Shown one piece after another: positions 25,478 to 36,855 of a DNA stretch of 64,000 bases. How positions within the stretch are numbered: the stretch's first letter is position 1; each line of letters begins with the position of its first letter. Made by a program: the position numbers and the translations under genes. The notes beneath the pieces are model-generated. The model worked only from the letters and a program-made list of their open reading frames with translations, was not told where the DNA came from and did no database searches. Source of the stretch: Streptomyces spirodelae (lineage in GTDB: Bacteria; Actinomycetota; Actinomycetes; Streptomycetales; Streptomycetaceae); the NCBI RefSeq assembly GCF_017676385.1, contig NZ_JAFFZN010000007.1, forward strand, positions 62,001 through 126,000, written 5' to 3'.

Positions 25478-25575
25478 CGCCGGGACTCAGCACGATCCGG
25501 ATTCGCAATCGGCCGTCCACCTGGACGTTCCCGCGAAGACGTCGTGAAGTGACCCATGGACGAGGAGCCCCCGAC

Positions 25576-26979
25576 GTGTCGAAGAAGACACCGCAGCAGG
25601 CCGCAGCGGGCGCTGCGCCGGAAGCACCACGCGCGAAACGGGACCGTACGCACTACCTCTACATCGCGGTGATCGCCGCCGTGATCCTGGGTGTGATCCT
25701 GGGCCTGACGGCACCGGGCGTGGCCACCGAGCTGAAACCGCTCGGCGAAGGGTTCGTCAGCCTGATCAAGATGATGATCTCCCCGATCATCTTCTGCACG
25801 ATCGTGCTGGGCATCGGCTCCGTCCGCAAGGCGGCCAAGGTCGGTGCCGTCGGCGGGATGGCGCTCGGCTACTTCCTGGCGATGTCGCTGGTCGCGCTGG
25901 CCATCGGGCTGGCCGTCGGCAACGTGCTGGACCCCGGTCAGGGGCTGCATCTGACCGACGCGGCGCGGGACGCGGGCGCCTCACAGGCAGGGGAGAGCCA
26001 GGGGACGGTCGAGTTCCTGCTCGGCATCATCCCCACCACCTTGGTCTCCGCCTTCACCACGGAGCAGGTCCTGCAGACCCTGCTGGTCGCGCTGCTGGTC
26101 GGCTTCGCGCTGCAGGCCATGGGCAGCGCCGGGGAGCCGGTGCTGCGCGGTATCGGGCACATCCAGAAGCTGGTCTTCCGGGTACTGGCGATGGTGATGT
26201 GGGCTGCCCCGGTCGGCGCGTTCGGCGCCATGGCAGCCGTGGTCGGGGAGACGGGCGTGGACGCGCTGAAATCCCTCGCTGTGATCATGCTCGGCTTCTA
26301 CACCACCTGTTTCCTGTTCGTCTTCGTCGTGCTCGGGCTGATCCTGCGCGCCTTCACCGGCGTCAATATCTTCGCGCTCTTCAAGTACCTGGGCCGGGAA
26401 TTCCTGCTGATCCTCTCCACCTCCTCCTCCGAGTCGGCGCTGCCGCGGCTGATCGCGAAGATGGAGCACCTGGGCGTCAGCAGGCCCGTCGTCGGCATCA
26501 CCGTGCCGACCGGCTACTCCTTCAACCTCGACGGCACCATGATCTACCTGACCATGGCCTCGATCTTCGTCGCCGAGGCCATGGGCAACCCGCTCGGCAT
26601 CGGCGAGCAGATCTCGCTGCTGCTGTTCATGTTCGTCGCCTCCAAGGGCGCGGCCGGGGTCACCGGCGCCGGCCTGGCCACCCTGGCGGGCGGCCTTCAG
26701 TCGCACCGTCCCGAACTGGTGGACGGCGTCGGTCTGATCGTCGGCATCGACCGCTTCATGAGCGAGGCCCGCGCCCTGACCAACTTCGCCGGCAACGCGG
26801 TGGCCACTGTGTTGATCGGCACCTGGACCAAGGAGATCGACCGGGAGCGGGTCCAGGAGGTGCTGAGTGGGCACCTCCCGTTCGATGAGACGACGCTCTC
26901 CACAGCGCACGGGCCGGCGCCGGCCCACGACCCCCTCACCAAGAGCGAGCCCTTGGACCGGGTGCCCTCCCAGGCCTGA
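25576..26979 (+). CDS. dctA: C4-dicarboxylate:cation symporter
   Basis: 467 aa, sodium/proton:dicarboxylate symporter (SDF/DAACS) family. Eight TM helices plus two re-entrant loops; the hallmark blocks SSSESALPRLIAKME, PTGYSFNLDGTMIYLTMA and KGAAGVTGAG are present. Imports succinate, fumarate or malate, or possibly glutamate; the adjacent DcuS/DcuR-like system favours dicarboxylates. The GTG at 25576 is chosen from the GAGGAG site 8 nt upstream; an earlier in-frame GTG at 25549 lacks one. Last gene before repeat copy 2. Confidence 0.93.
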   Translation: MSKKTPQQAAAGAAPEAPRAKRDRTHYLYIAVIAAVILGVILGLTAPGVATELKPLGEGFVSLIKMMISPIIFCTIVLGIGSVRKAAKVGAVGGMALGYFLAMSLVALAIGLAVGNVLDPGQGLHLTDAARDAGASQAGESQGTVEFLLGIIPTTLVSAFTTEQVLQTLLVALLVGFALQAMGSAGEPVLRGIGHIQKLVFRVLAMVMWAAPVGAFGAMAAVVGETGVDALKSLAVIMLGFYTTCFLFVFVVLGLILRAFTGVNIFALFKYLGREFLLILSTSSSESALPRLIAKMEHLGVSRPVVGITVPTGYSFNLDGTMIYLTMASIFVAEAMGNPLGIGEQISLLLFMFVASKGAAGVTGAGLATLAGGLQSHRPELVDGVGLIVGIDRFMSEARALTNFAGNAVATVLIGTWTKEIDRERVQEVLSGHLPFDETTLSTAHGPAPAHDPLTKSEPLDRVPSQA

Positions 26980-26990
26980 CGTCGCGTCTT

Positions 26991-27047
26991 GCGTACCCCG
27001 CATGAGGGCTGTGCTTGCCCACCCTGCGCCCTGGGGGTACCTCCCGG
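26991..27047 (+). repeat. Dispersed intergenic repeat, copy 2
   Basis: Begins GCGTACCCCGCATG and continues through GGGGGTACCTCCCGG; about 90% identical to copy 1 over 52 bp. A small CCCGGAC-GGA-GTCCGGG hairpin follows at its right end (27043-27059). It sits between convergent dctA and glgB. Confidence 0.85.
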
Positions 27048-27112
27048 ACGGAGTCCGGGGGAGCAGACTGCCCAAGCGCAGCGGAGGGAAGCGCCCCGCA
27101 AGGGGCAGCCCC

Positions 27113-29362
27113 TCACGTAGTTGGGCGCAGCCACAAGGTGGCGAGTGGGGGCAGCACCAGCCCAAGGGAGACAGGGTGACCAGAAGCCGGTTCGGGTTCC
27201 GCCCGAACCGGCTTCTCGTTGCCGACGCCACTCCCGCCATAGCGGAGCGCATCCGTGTTGAGGACCTCACGCCAGACATCCCACCCCTCAGGGACTCCCA
27301 GGCGGTAGCCCTCCCGCACCACAGGGGAGAAGTTGCAGACCGCCAGCAGCGGGCTCCCACCGGCGGCGAACCGCAGAAAGGCGACCACGTTGGTGTCCGC
27401 GGCATCCGCGAGCACCCAGGCGAACCCGGCGGGTTCGCTGTCCCGCTCCCACAGCGCCGCCGTCGCCAGGTACTCCGTGTTCAGCGCGCGCACCAGGTCG
27501 CGTACTCCCCGGTGATCGGGCTCGGCGGGGTAGGAGGGGTCCAGCAGCCACCAGTCGGGCCCGTGCTCCTCGGACCACTCGGCACCCTGCGCGAACTCCT
27601 GCCCCATGAACAGGAGTTGCTTGCCGGGGTGGGCCCACATGAAGGCCAGGTAGGCGCGGTGGTTGGCGCGCTGCTGCCACCAGTCGCCGGGCATCTTGGC
27701 CACCAGCGACCGCTTGCCGTGCACCACCTCGTCGTGCGAGATCGGCAGGATGTAGTTCTCCGCGTAGGCGTACGCCAGCGAGAACGTCAGCTCGCCGTGG
27801 TGGTGTTTGCGGTGCACCGGGTCCTTGGCCATGTACTCCAGCGAGTCGTGCATCCAGCCCATGTTCCATTTGAAGCCGAAGCCGAGCCCGCCGAAGCCGC
27901 CCTCGCCGACGTGGTGGGTCGCCCGGGTCACCCCGGGCCATGCGGTGGACTCCTCGGCCGCCGTGATCGCGCTGGGGCAGCGCCGGTAGACGGTGGCGTT
28001 CATCTCCTGGAGGAAGGCCACCGCTTCCAGGTTCTCCCGGCCGCCGTACGCATTGGGCGTCCACTGCCCCTCACCGCGCGAGTAGTCCAGGTAGAGCATC
28101 GAGGCGACCGCGTCCACGCGCAGCCCGTCGATGTGGAACTCCTCGCACCAGTAGACGGCGTTGGCGACCAGGAAGTTGCGCACCTCACGTCGGCCCAGGT
28201 CGAACTCCAGAGTGCCCCAGTCCGGGTGCTCGGCCCGCGCCGGATCGGGGTGCTCGTACAGCGGCGTCCCGTCGAAGCGGGCCAGCGCCCATTCGTCCTT
28301 GGGGAAGTGCGCCGGCACCCAGTCCATCAGCACCCCGATCCCGGCCCGGTGCAGCGCGTCGACCAGGTACCGGAAGTCGTCCGGGGCGCCCAGCCTGGCC
28401 GTCGGCGCGTAGAAGCCCGTCACCTGGTAGCCCCACGAGCCACCGAACGGGTGCTCGGCGACCGGCATCAGCTCCACGTGGGTGAAGCCCAGGTCTCGTA
28501 CATAACGGGGCAGTTGCCCGGCCAGCTCCCGGTAGGACAGCCCCGGACGCCAGGAGGGCAGATGCACCTCGTACACCGACAGCGGCTCCCGGTGCGGCGC
28601 CGCGTCGGCGCGCGCGGTCAGCCACTCCTGGTCGTGCCAGACGTACCGCGAGGACTCCACCACCGATGCCGTGGCGGGCGGGCACTCGGTGCGCCGCGCC
28701 ATCGGGTCGACCCGCAGCGTGTGCGAGCCGTCGGGACGCGCGATGTCGAACTTGTAGAGTGCGCCCGCGCCGACCCCTGGCAGGAACAGCTCCCATACGC
28801 CCGACGAGCCCAGCGAGCGCATCGGCGCCGCGGTCGGGTCCCAGTGGTTGAAGTCCCCGGCGATCCGTACGCCGCGCGCGTTGGGAGCCCAGACGGTGAA
28901 CCGGGTGCCGGCCACCGAGTCGACGGTCATCGGATGCGCGCCCAGCGCCCGCCACAGCTCCTCGTGCCTGCCCTCGCCGATCAGGTGCAGATCCAGCTCC
29001 CCGAGCGTGGGCGGGAACCGGTAGGGGTCGGCCGTGGTGATCTCGTCCTCGCCCGGTTCCGCGCCGTACCGGATCACGAGCTCGTACGCGGGCACGGAGT
29101 CCGGGGCCGCCGGCAGGACCCCGCCGAACATCCCGTCGCCCTCGTCCGCCAGCTCGGCCCGCCACCCCCCGGCGACGACGGTGACGGCCTCGGCGTACGG
29201 CCGCAGCGTACGGATCACGACCCCGTCGGGCCCCGGGTGCACGCCGAGCAGCGCGTGCGGGTCGTGGTGCGTACCGGCCAGCAGCCGGGCCCGCTCCTCG
29301 GCGGGCAGCGGGGCCGGGGCCTCGGCCCTGCCGGGCTCGGACGGCGGCTTGTCGAGGGCCAC
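27113..29362 (-). CDS. glgB: 1,4-alpha-glucan branching enzyme
   Basis: 749 aa. Makes alpha-1,6 branches, finishing the glucan built by GlgE. N-terminal carbohydrate-binding modules (CBM48-type, about residues 20-220), GH13_9 catalytic barrel with the nucleophile in [17 protein letters not shown], acid/base Glu in AEESTAWPG and [10 protein letters not shown], and the usual beta C-terminal domain ending [14 protein letters not shown] start with GGAGGAA upstream; it begins 36 bp after the maltokinase stop. Odd points: a perfect 15-bp hairpin (27182-27216) lies inside the last 35 codons, and the terminal codons lie in repeat-like sequence. Confidence 0.96.
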   Translation of the reverse strand: MALDKPPSEPGRAEAPAPLPAEERARLLAGTHHDPHALLGVHPGPDGVVIRTLRPYAEAVTVVAGGWRAELADEGDGMFGGVLPAAPDSVPAYELVIRYGAEPGEDEITTADPYRFPPTLGELDLHLIGEGRHEELWRALGAHPMTVDSVAGTRFTVWAPNARGVRIAGDFNHWDPTAAPMRSLGSSGVWELFLPGVGAGALYKFDIARPDGSHTLRVDPMARRTECPPATASVVESSRYVWHDQEWLTARADAAPHREPLSVYEVHLPSWRPGLSYRELAGQLPRYVRDLGFTHVELMPVAEHPFGGSWGYQVTGFYAPTARLGAPDDFRYLVDALHRAGIGVLMDWVPAHFPKDEWALARFDGTPLYEHPDPARAEHPDWGTLEFDLGRREVRNFLVANAVYWCEEFHIDGLRVDAVASMLYLDYSRGEGQWTPNAYGGRENLEAVAFLQEMNATVYRRCPSAITAAEESTAWPGVTRATHHVGEGGFGGLGFGFKWNMGWMHDSLEYMAKDPVHRKHHHGELTFSLAYAYAENYILPISHDEVVHGKRSLVAKMPGDWWQQRANHRAYLAFMWAHPGKQLLFMGQEFAQGAEWSEEHGPDWWLLDPSYPAEPDHRGVRDLVRALNTEYLATAALWERDSEPAGFAWVLADAADTNVVAFLRFAAGGSPLLAVCNFSPVVREGYRLGVPEGWDVWREVLNTDALRYGGSGVGNEKPVRAEPEPASGHPVSLGLVLPPLATLWLRPTT

Positions 29363-29398
29363 GTGCTTCCTCCAGGTGGGACGGTGGCGAAGAATCGT

Positions 29399-30763
29399 TC
29401 ATGCGGAGGGCGCCGACGACGGTGCCGCCAGCCGCCGGACAGCGGAGAGCGGGATGCCCAGCCACGCGGGCCGGTTGCGCGCCTCGTACAGCACCTCGTA
29501 GACGGCCTTGTCCGTCTCGTACGCGCGCAGGAGCACGGCCTCCTCGCGCGGGTCCCGGCCGCACGCCTCCGCGTATCCGGCGCAGTACGCCGCCCGGTTG
29601 GCAGCCGCCCACGCACGGGCGCGGGCCGACTCGGCCCCGGCCGCCGGGCCCTGGCAGGCGGCGTAGTCGAAGGAGCGCAGCATGCCCGCGATGTCCCGCT
29701 CAACGGGCTGCGGAGCGCGGCGCTCGGACAGCGGACGGGCGGGCTCGCCCTCGAAGTCGATGAGCGTCCAGTCCTCCGCGCCCGTGCCGCCACCCCGGGC
29801 CAGCGCCTGGCCCAGATGGAGATCGCCGTGAACGCGCTGCGCCCGCAGCCCCCGGCCGCGGGCGCCGAGCGCGGCCAGCGCGCGGAAGGTCTCCAGCAGT
29901 GCCGCCCGGTACGGCCGCAGCGCGGGCACCGCCGCGCCGGCCGCCTCCAGGCGCCCCGCCATCCCCTCCGCCGTCCGCATCAGCTCGGGGCCGGTCAGGG
30001 TGCCGGTGGGCAGTGCCTCGGCCAGCCCGGTGTGGACCCGCGCCGTCGTACGGCCCAGCGCGTGGGCCGCCGCGGTGAAGTCCGCCCCGCGCGCCAGCGC
30101 CCGCAGCGCCAGCTGCCAGCCGTCCAGGGTGCCGGCCAGATACGGCTGGAGGATGCCCAGGGTGCGGTCGCCGACGTCGGCTGTCGACTCGAACCATGCC
30201 AGCGGTGCCGGTACGTGGGGGCTGCCCTGCCGAGCGAGCGCGTACGTCAGCTCCAGGTCCGGGTTGATGCCCGGCTCCACCCGGCGGAACAGCTTCAGTA
30301 TCGCCGCGTTGCCGTATATCACCGAGGAGTTGGACTGCTCGGCGTCGAGGGGGCGCGGGGTGGGCCGCGCCGGGGGCGCTGCCCACCGCTCGGTCTGGGA
30401 GAAGCGCAGCCGTCCCAGGCTGCCCGGGGTGGCCAGCCGTTCCAGCAGGAGGCTGGTCAGCCGGGGGTCCTGCAACGCCTCGTAGACGGCCGTGCCGCGC
30501 AGCGGCCCTGTCGTGGGCCGCCCGATGAGGGCGGGCGCCAGCTCGGGTGGCAGCGCCTCCCTGATGCCGAGGAGGAGTTGGTAGCAGTCGCCGGGTGGTC
30601 GTACGTCGACCAGCAGATGCAGCAGCCCTGGGGCGCTGCCCCGGTACGGCAGCACTTCGGTGGCCGCCACCAGGGTCAGGGCCTCGATCGGGCGGCCCTT
30701 GCCCGCGTACCACCGCCGGCGCGGTAGCCAGGACCGTATGACGTCTAAGCAACTGTCCGACAC
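29399..30763 (-). CDS. mak: Maltokinase (Pep2/Mak)
   Basis: 454 aa. Phosphorylates maltose to maltose 1-phosphate, the donor for GlgE. Maltokinase N-terminal cap (RSWLPRRRWYAGKGRPIE) then a phosphotransferase-type kinase fold with RVHGDLHLGQ (catalytic Asp) and LIDFEGEPARPLSERR (metal-binding Asp). The start is the GTG at 30763, placed 6 nt after GGAGAGG. Codon 6 is the rare leucine codon TTA (30746-30748), the bldA target. In many mycobacteria the activity is joined with TreS in one complex; here the genes are separate, 85 bp apart with a dispersed repeat between. Confidence 0.94.
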   Translation of the reverse strand: MSDSCLDVIRSWLPRRRWYAGKGRPIEALTLVAATEVLPYRGSAPGLLHLLVDVRPPGDCYQLLLGIREALPPELAPALIGRPTTGPLRGTAVYEALQDPRLTSLLLERLATPGSLGRLRFSQTERWAAPPARPTPRPLDAEQSNSSVIYGNAAILKLFRRVEPGINPDLELTYALARQGSPHVPAPLAWFESTADVGDRTLGILQPYLAGTLDGWQLALRALARGADFTAAAHALGRTTARVHTGLAEALPTGTLTGPELMRTAEGMAGRLEAAGAAVPALRPYRAALLETFRALAALGARGRGLRAQRVHGDLHLGQALARGGGTGAEDWTLIDFEGEPARPLSERRAPQPVERDIAGMLRSFDYAACQGPAAGAESARARAWAAANRAAYCAGYAEACGRDPREEAVLLRAYETDKAVYEVLYEARNRPAWLGIPLSAVRRLAAPSSAPSA

Positions 30764-30783
30764 GGTGTGCCTCTCCACAAGTT

Positions 30784-30832
30784 GCGTACCCGGCAACGGG
30801 GGCTGCGCTTGCCCACCCTGGGGCACCCCCTC
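30784..30832 (+). repeat. Dispersed intergenic repeat, copy 3 (diverged)
   Basis: GCGTACCC, then GGGGGCTGCGCTTGCCCACC, as in copies 1 and 2, followed by a shortened right end. It occupies most of the treS-mak gap in the middle of the operon. Confidence 0.75.
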
Positions 30833-30848
30833 ATCAGGAGCGGCCTCA

Positions 30849-32544
<1,696 letters not shown>

Positions 32545-32558
<14 letters not shown>

Positions 32559-34602
32559 GAGTGGGTGACCCTCCGGTCGGTGAGGACGGTCGCAGGGTGA
32601 GGATGTGGGCCGCGGCTGGGGACTCACCTCCCGGCGTGAGCCGCACATAGTTGTCCCTGCCCCAGTGATAGGTCTCTCCGGTGAGCTCGTCGCGCACCGG
32701 GAAGGACTCCGCACCGCTCAACTGAGCGGCGCTCAGTCCGGATGCGAGTCGCGTCATGTCCAACGACACCGTCGCCTCGTGGGTGTGGTGCGGGTCGAGG
32801 TTGACGACGACCAGCACGGTGTCGGGCGCGGTGCCGGAGCCGGGCGGGGTGGCGTGCTTGGAGTAGACGAGGATGCTGTCGTTGTCGGCGTGGTGGAAGT
32901 GCAGGTCTTTCAGCTGCTGGAGCGCCGGGTGGCGGCGGCGCAGCCGGTTGAGCGTGGTGATCAGCGGGGTGATCGAACGGCCCTCGCGGTCGGCTGCCGC
33001 CCAGTCGCGGGGACGCAGCTCGTACTTCTCCGAGGACAGGTACTCCTCGCTGCCGGGCCGCACCGGGGTGTTCTCGCACAGCTCGTAGCCCGCGTACATG
33101 CCCCAGGTGGGGGAGAGGGTCGCGGCCAGCACGGCGCGGATCTCGAACGCGGGGCGGCCGCCGTGCTGGAGGTAGGCGTGCAGGATGTCCGGGGTGTTCA
33201 CAAAGAAGTTGGGGCGCAGGTAGGCGGCCGGCTCGCCGGTCAGCTCCGTCAGGTACTCCGTCAGCTCCTGCTTGGTGTTGCGCCAGGTGAAGTAGGTGTA
33301 CGACTGCTGGAAGCCGATCCGGGCCAGGGTGTGCAGCATGGCGGGGCGGGTGAACGCCTCGGCGAGGAAGAGGACATCGGGGTCGGTGCGGTTGATCTCG
33401 GAGATGACCTTCTCCCAGAACACCACCGGCTTGGTGTGCGGGTTGTCGACGCGGAAGATCCGCACGCCGTGGTCCATCCACAGCCGCAGCACCCGCAGCG
33501 TCTCGCGCAGGATGGACTCGGCGGCGGCCGGACCGTCGTCGAAGCTGAGCGGGTAGATGTCCTGGTACTTCTTCGGCGGATTCTCGGCGTGGGCGATCGA
33601 GCCGTCCGGGCGCTTGCGGAACCACTCGGGGTGCTCCTTGACCCAGGGGTGGTCGGGCGAGCACTGGAGGGCGAAGTCGAGGGCCACCTCCATCCCCAGC
33701 TCGTGCGCGCGCGCCACGAAGTGGTCGAAGTCGGCCATGGTGCCCAGGTCGGGGTGGATCGTGTCGTGGCCGCCGGCGGCGGAGCCGACGGCCCAGGGCG
33801 AGCCCACATCGTGCGCCGAGGCGGAGAGGGTGTTGTCCGGCCCCTTGCGGTGGGTGTCGCCGATGGGGTGGACCGGCGGCAGATAGACGACGTCGAACCC
33901 CATGGCGGCCACCGCGTCCAGCCGCTGGGCGGCCGTCCGCAGCGTGCCGCCGACCGGCGGTTCGCCCTCCCGCAGCACGGCGCCCTCGGAGCGCGGGAAG
34001 AGCTCGTACCAGGAGCCGAACAGCGCCCGGCGGCGCTCCACCTGGAGGGGGAGAGGCGGTGCGCAGGTGACGAGTTCGCGCAGCGGGTGGCGGTCGAGGA
34101 CAGCGGCCACCTCGGGGGCGAGCGCCGCGGCGAGCCGTGCCGCCGCCGGCCTGGCGGTGTCGCGCAGTGCGGTGGCCGCCTCCAGCACGACGGACCGGCC
34201 GGCGCGCTCCGGGACCCCGGCCGCGGCGTGCTCGTGCAGCGCGGCGCCCTCGGCCAGGACGAGCTCGGTGTCGATACCGGCCGGGACCTTTATCCGCGCG
34301 TGCTGCCGCCAGGTGGTGACCGGGTCGCTCCACGCCTCCACCGTGCAGCTCCAGCGGCCCTCCGCCTGCGGAGTGACCTCGGCGACCCAGCGGTCCGTGC
34401 CGGGCGCCGGCTCGCGCATCGGGGTCCAGGGGCCCCGCCGTCCGTCCGGGCCGCGCAGCACCACATTGGCGCCGACGGCCTCATGGCCCTCGCGGAAGAC
34501 GGTCGCCGTGACCGGAACGGTCTGGCCCACCACGGCTTTCGCTGGACGGTTTCCGCACTCCACGAGGGGGCGGACATCGAGCACGGGAATACGACCGATC
34601 AT
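32545..34602 (-). CDS. glgE: Alpha-1,4-glucan:maltose-1-phosphate maltosyltransferase
   Basis: 685 aa, GH13_3. Adds maltosyl units from maltose 1-phosphate to the growing alpha-glucan. An N-terminal beta domain and helical insert (about residues 1-200) precede the barrel; [10 protein letters not shown] carries the nucleophile Asp and [12 protein letters not shown] the general acid Glu. First gene of glgE-treS-mak-glgB. Streptomyces often have two such operons used at different developmental stages; which copy this is cannot be told. The ATG is preceded by AGGTGAG. Confidence 0.96.
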
Positions 34603-34802
34603 GGGCTCACCTATGGGGCATAACGGTGTATAAGGGGCGCGCTTCTGCGTACTGTGTCACCTGTGGAGGACTGCTGTCCGGGCGTGGGCATGACGGCTCC
34701 TGCCCCCGTCACTCGGGTGGCGGGGCGTGCCGGGCAGGGGCGGCGAGTCGATGACGTCCGACAAGTGCCGCAGTTCCCGACAGTACGTGATGATTCCGTT
34801 AC

Positions 34803-34819
34803 CGCAAAGGGCGCTTGCG
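34803..34819. promoter_or_regulatory. Inverted repeat CGCAA-N7-TTGCG upstream of glgE
   Basis: 5-bp perfect arms 201 bp upstream of glgE. The CGCAA/TTGCG halves recall LacI-family operators, which commonly control sugar genes, but no such regulator is encoded nearby. Confidence 0.35.
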
Positions 34820-34895
34820 TGATCAAATCGCCCTGTACGGGAGGGAGTTGAGCGGGCATATTGCCCCGGCAACACCCACCCCCGCACGCACACGA

Positions 34896-34929
34896 ACGGG
34901 CCCCGCCCCCAGCAGGGGACGGGGCCCGT
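34896..34929 (-). terminator. Terminator of the M4 protease gene
   Basis: Stem of 10 bp + one mismatch + 4 bp (ACGGGCCCCG ... CGGGGCCCGT) around AGCA, 26 nt after the protease stop codon in the direction of transcription. Confidence 0.8.
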
Positions 34930-34954
34930 GAGCCGCGTGTCAGGACCGAGGCGA

Positions 34955-36556
34955 TCAGCTGCCCGTGACGTTCACCGCGGTCCAGGCGGCCTTGACCGCC
35001 TTGACCTCGGCGCTGTCCTTGCCGTACAGGCCGGTGGCCGCCTTGATGGTCGCGTTGCGCGCGCCCGCGTAGTCCGTCGTCGACGTCATCTGCTCGGTCA
35101 GCGCCTTGAACCAGATCTGCTCGGCCTTCTTGATGCCGATGCCCTCCAGCTTGGAGCCGTCCTTGGTCGGCGAGTTGTACTTCACGCCGTTGACCTCACG
35201 CTCCCCGCTGCCCACGGACAGCAGGAAGAAGAAGTGGTTGGCGATGCCCGAGGAGTAGTGGACATCCACGTCGCCGGCCTCGGGGCTCCAGTAGTCCAGC
35301 GAGTTGCCGTCCTTGCTGGGCTTGTCCATGTAGCGCAGCGGGGTGCCGTCGCCGTTGATGTCGATCTTCTCGCCGACGAGGTAGTCCGGCACGTCCTCGG
35401 GGCTGTTGGCGTGGAACTCGACCGCGGCGGCGAAGATGTCGGAGGTCGCCTCGTTGAGGCCGCCGGACTCGCCCGCGTAGACCAGGTTCGCGGTGGTCGA
35501 GGTGACGCCGTGCGACATCTCGTGCGCTGCGACGTCCAGCGAGGTGAGCGGCTTCTTGTTGCCCTCGCCGTCGCCGTAGGTCATGCAGAAGCAGGAGTCG
35601 TCCCAGAAGGCGTTCACATAGCCGTTGCCGTAGTGGACCCGGCTGAGCGCGCCCTTGCCGTCGCCCGCGATGCCCTCGCGGCCGTGCACCTTCTTGTAGT
35701 AGTCCCAGGTCTCGCCCGCGCCGTAGTGGGCGTCGACGCCGGCGGTGGCCCGGTCCTTCGTGGTCCCGTCGCCCCAGACGTCGTCCTTGTCGGTGAAGAC
35801 CTTGCCCTTGCCGCCCTGGCCGCCCTTGAGATCGGAGGTGCTGTTGCCGCCCCGGCCGGTGTCGACCATCTTGAACTTGCCGGCCTTGCCGGAGGTGCCG
35901 ATCTCGACCTTGCCGCTGTACTGGCTGTTGCCGCTGCCCTCCTTGATCCCCTGGAACTGGAAGAGCTTCTTGCCGGTCTTCGCGTCCGTGATCACGTGGA
36001 GTTCGTTGGGCGCGCCGGACTTCTGGAAGCCGCCGACGACGGTCTCCCAGGCCAGTCGGGGCTTGCCGTCGGCCGCCCAGACGATCTTCCGGGGCGCTTC
36101 GCTGCCCTTGGCCTTCGCGGTGGTGGGCTTGTGCGCGGTGGAGGCCGAGGTCTTCACCGCGATCTTCGCGTTGGTGGCCTTGGTGGTGCCGGTGCGCTTG
36201 CCGCCGGGGGACTTGTGGACCACGAGGTCGCCGCCGAGCACGGGCAGTCCGTCGTAGGTGCGCTCGTAGCGGACGTGGGTGGACCCGTCCTTGTTCTTGA
36301 TGACGTCCTTGACGTGGAGCTTCTCCTTGGCTCCGAGGCCCAGGGCGCGCGCGTCGGCGGTCTTCGCGGCCTCGGTGTCCGCCGCCTTGACCAGCTTGGT
36401 GTGCTGGGTCGCGGTCAGCTGCGCGGGCAGCGCGCCGTTCGCGGAGGTGGTTCCGCTGGGTGCCGCGCCTGCGGTTCCCGCGGTGACACCCGCCGCTACC
36501 AGGGCCGCCGTTGCGGCGAGGGCGGATATCCGCTGCTTGGAGGTGAGAGGTCTCAC
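34955..36556 (-). CDS. Secreted M4-family neutral zinc metalloprotease
   Basis: 533 aa, thermolysin family. Signal peptide (SALAATAALVAAGVTAGTAGAA), FTP and PepSY propeptide (about residues 40-200; VRYERTYDGLPVLGGDLVVH), then the peptidase with the zinc motif HEMSH, third ligand in GGLNEATSD and the C-terminal helical M4_C domain with HYSSGIANHFFFLL. Start is the GTG at 36556, 8 nt after AAGGAG; upstream in-frame ATGs lack a site. Secreted as a zymogen and self-processed, degrading protein in the medium. A GACATG-GG-CATGTC dyad lies upstream. Confidence 0.93.
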   Translation of the reverse strand: MRPLTSKQRISALAATAALVAAGVTAGTAGAAPSGTTSANGALPAQLTATQHTKLVKAADTEAAKTADARALGLGAKEKLHVKDVIKNKDGSTHVRYERTYDGLPVLGGDLVVHKSPGGKRTGTTKATNAKIAVKTSASTAHKPTTAKAKGSEAPRKIVWAADGKPRLAWETVVGGFQKSGAPNELHVITDAKTGKKLFQFQGIKEGSGNSQYSGKVEIGTSGKAGKFKMVDTGRGGNSTSDLKGGQGGKGKVFTDKDDVWGDGTTKDRATAGVDAHYGAGETWDYYKKVHGREGIAGDGKGALSRVHYGNGYVNAFWDDSCFCMTYGDGEGNKKPLTSLDVAAHEMSHGVTSTTANLVYAGESGGLNEATSDIFAAAVEFHANSPEDVPDYLVGEKIDINGDGTPLRYMDKPSKDGNSLDYWSPEAGDVDVHYSSGIANHFFFLLSVGSGEREVNGVKYNSPTKDGSKLEGIGIKKAEQIWFKALTEQMTSTTDYAGARNATIKAATGLYGKDSAEVKAVKAAWTAVNVTGS

Positions 36557-36707
36557 GTCGGTGGCTCCTTCTGCCATGGGGACCGGGCGGCATGGGCGAT
36601 CAACCGTCCGGGCAGAACTGAACTGCGGTGCGCGACACGGATGTACGGATGAAGGTCGTGCTGCTGTGCGAGTCCCGCGGCGCGTGTCAGGTGAGCCTGC
36701 CATTTGC

Positions 36708-36721
36708 GACATGGGCATGTC
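36708..36721. promoter_or_regulatory. Palindrome GACATG-GG-CATGTC upstream of the protease
   Basis: 6-bp perfect arms, 2-bp spacer, 152 bp upstream of the protease start. A candidate regulator site; no adjacent regulator gene is obvious. Confidence 0.4.
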
Positions 36722-36855
36722 ACTGGGGCGTCACCGCTCTGATCACAGGTTGGCCAGATTCCGTTCGTTGATACGAAACCTGTGCCCGCATAGCGGACAA
36801 GTGGGAGAGATGCCTCCGTCGGACCGGCGGTGCCCGCGCAGGGGCTGACGGCGCC

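Larger units (their letters stand above)
34603..34954. other. 352-bp gap upstream of glgE
   Basis: No gene. Contains the terminator of the protease gene (34896-34929) and an inverted repeat at 34803-34819; the sequence between is locally AT-richer (34780-34830) and probably holds the glgE promoter on the minus strand. No confident -35/-10 pair could be assigned. Confidence 0.5.

Noticed and set aside
26867..30727. 1,286-codon open frame on the plus strand, antisense to glgB and mak
   Set aside because: Same reason: composition typical of antisense frames, and the opposite strand has clear, complete enzyme families.
34928..36652. Plus-strand frame antisense to the M4 protease
   Set aside because: Val/Gly/Ala-rich low-complexity translation; the minus strand has the zinc motif and signal peptide.
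36760..36820. Possible tRNA-like fold upstream of the protease
   Set aside because: No cloverleaf with a T-arm GTTCGA and paired acceptor ends could be drawn.
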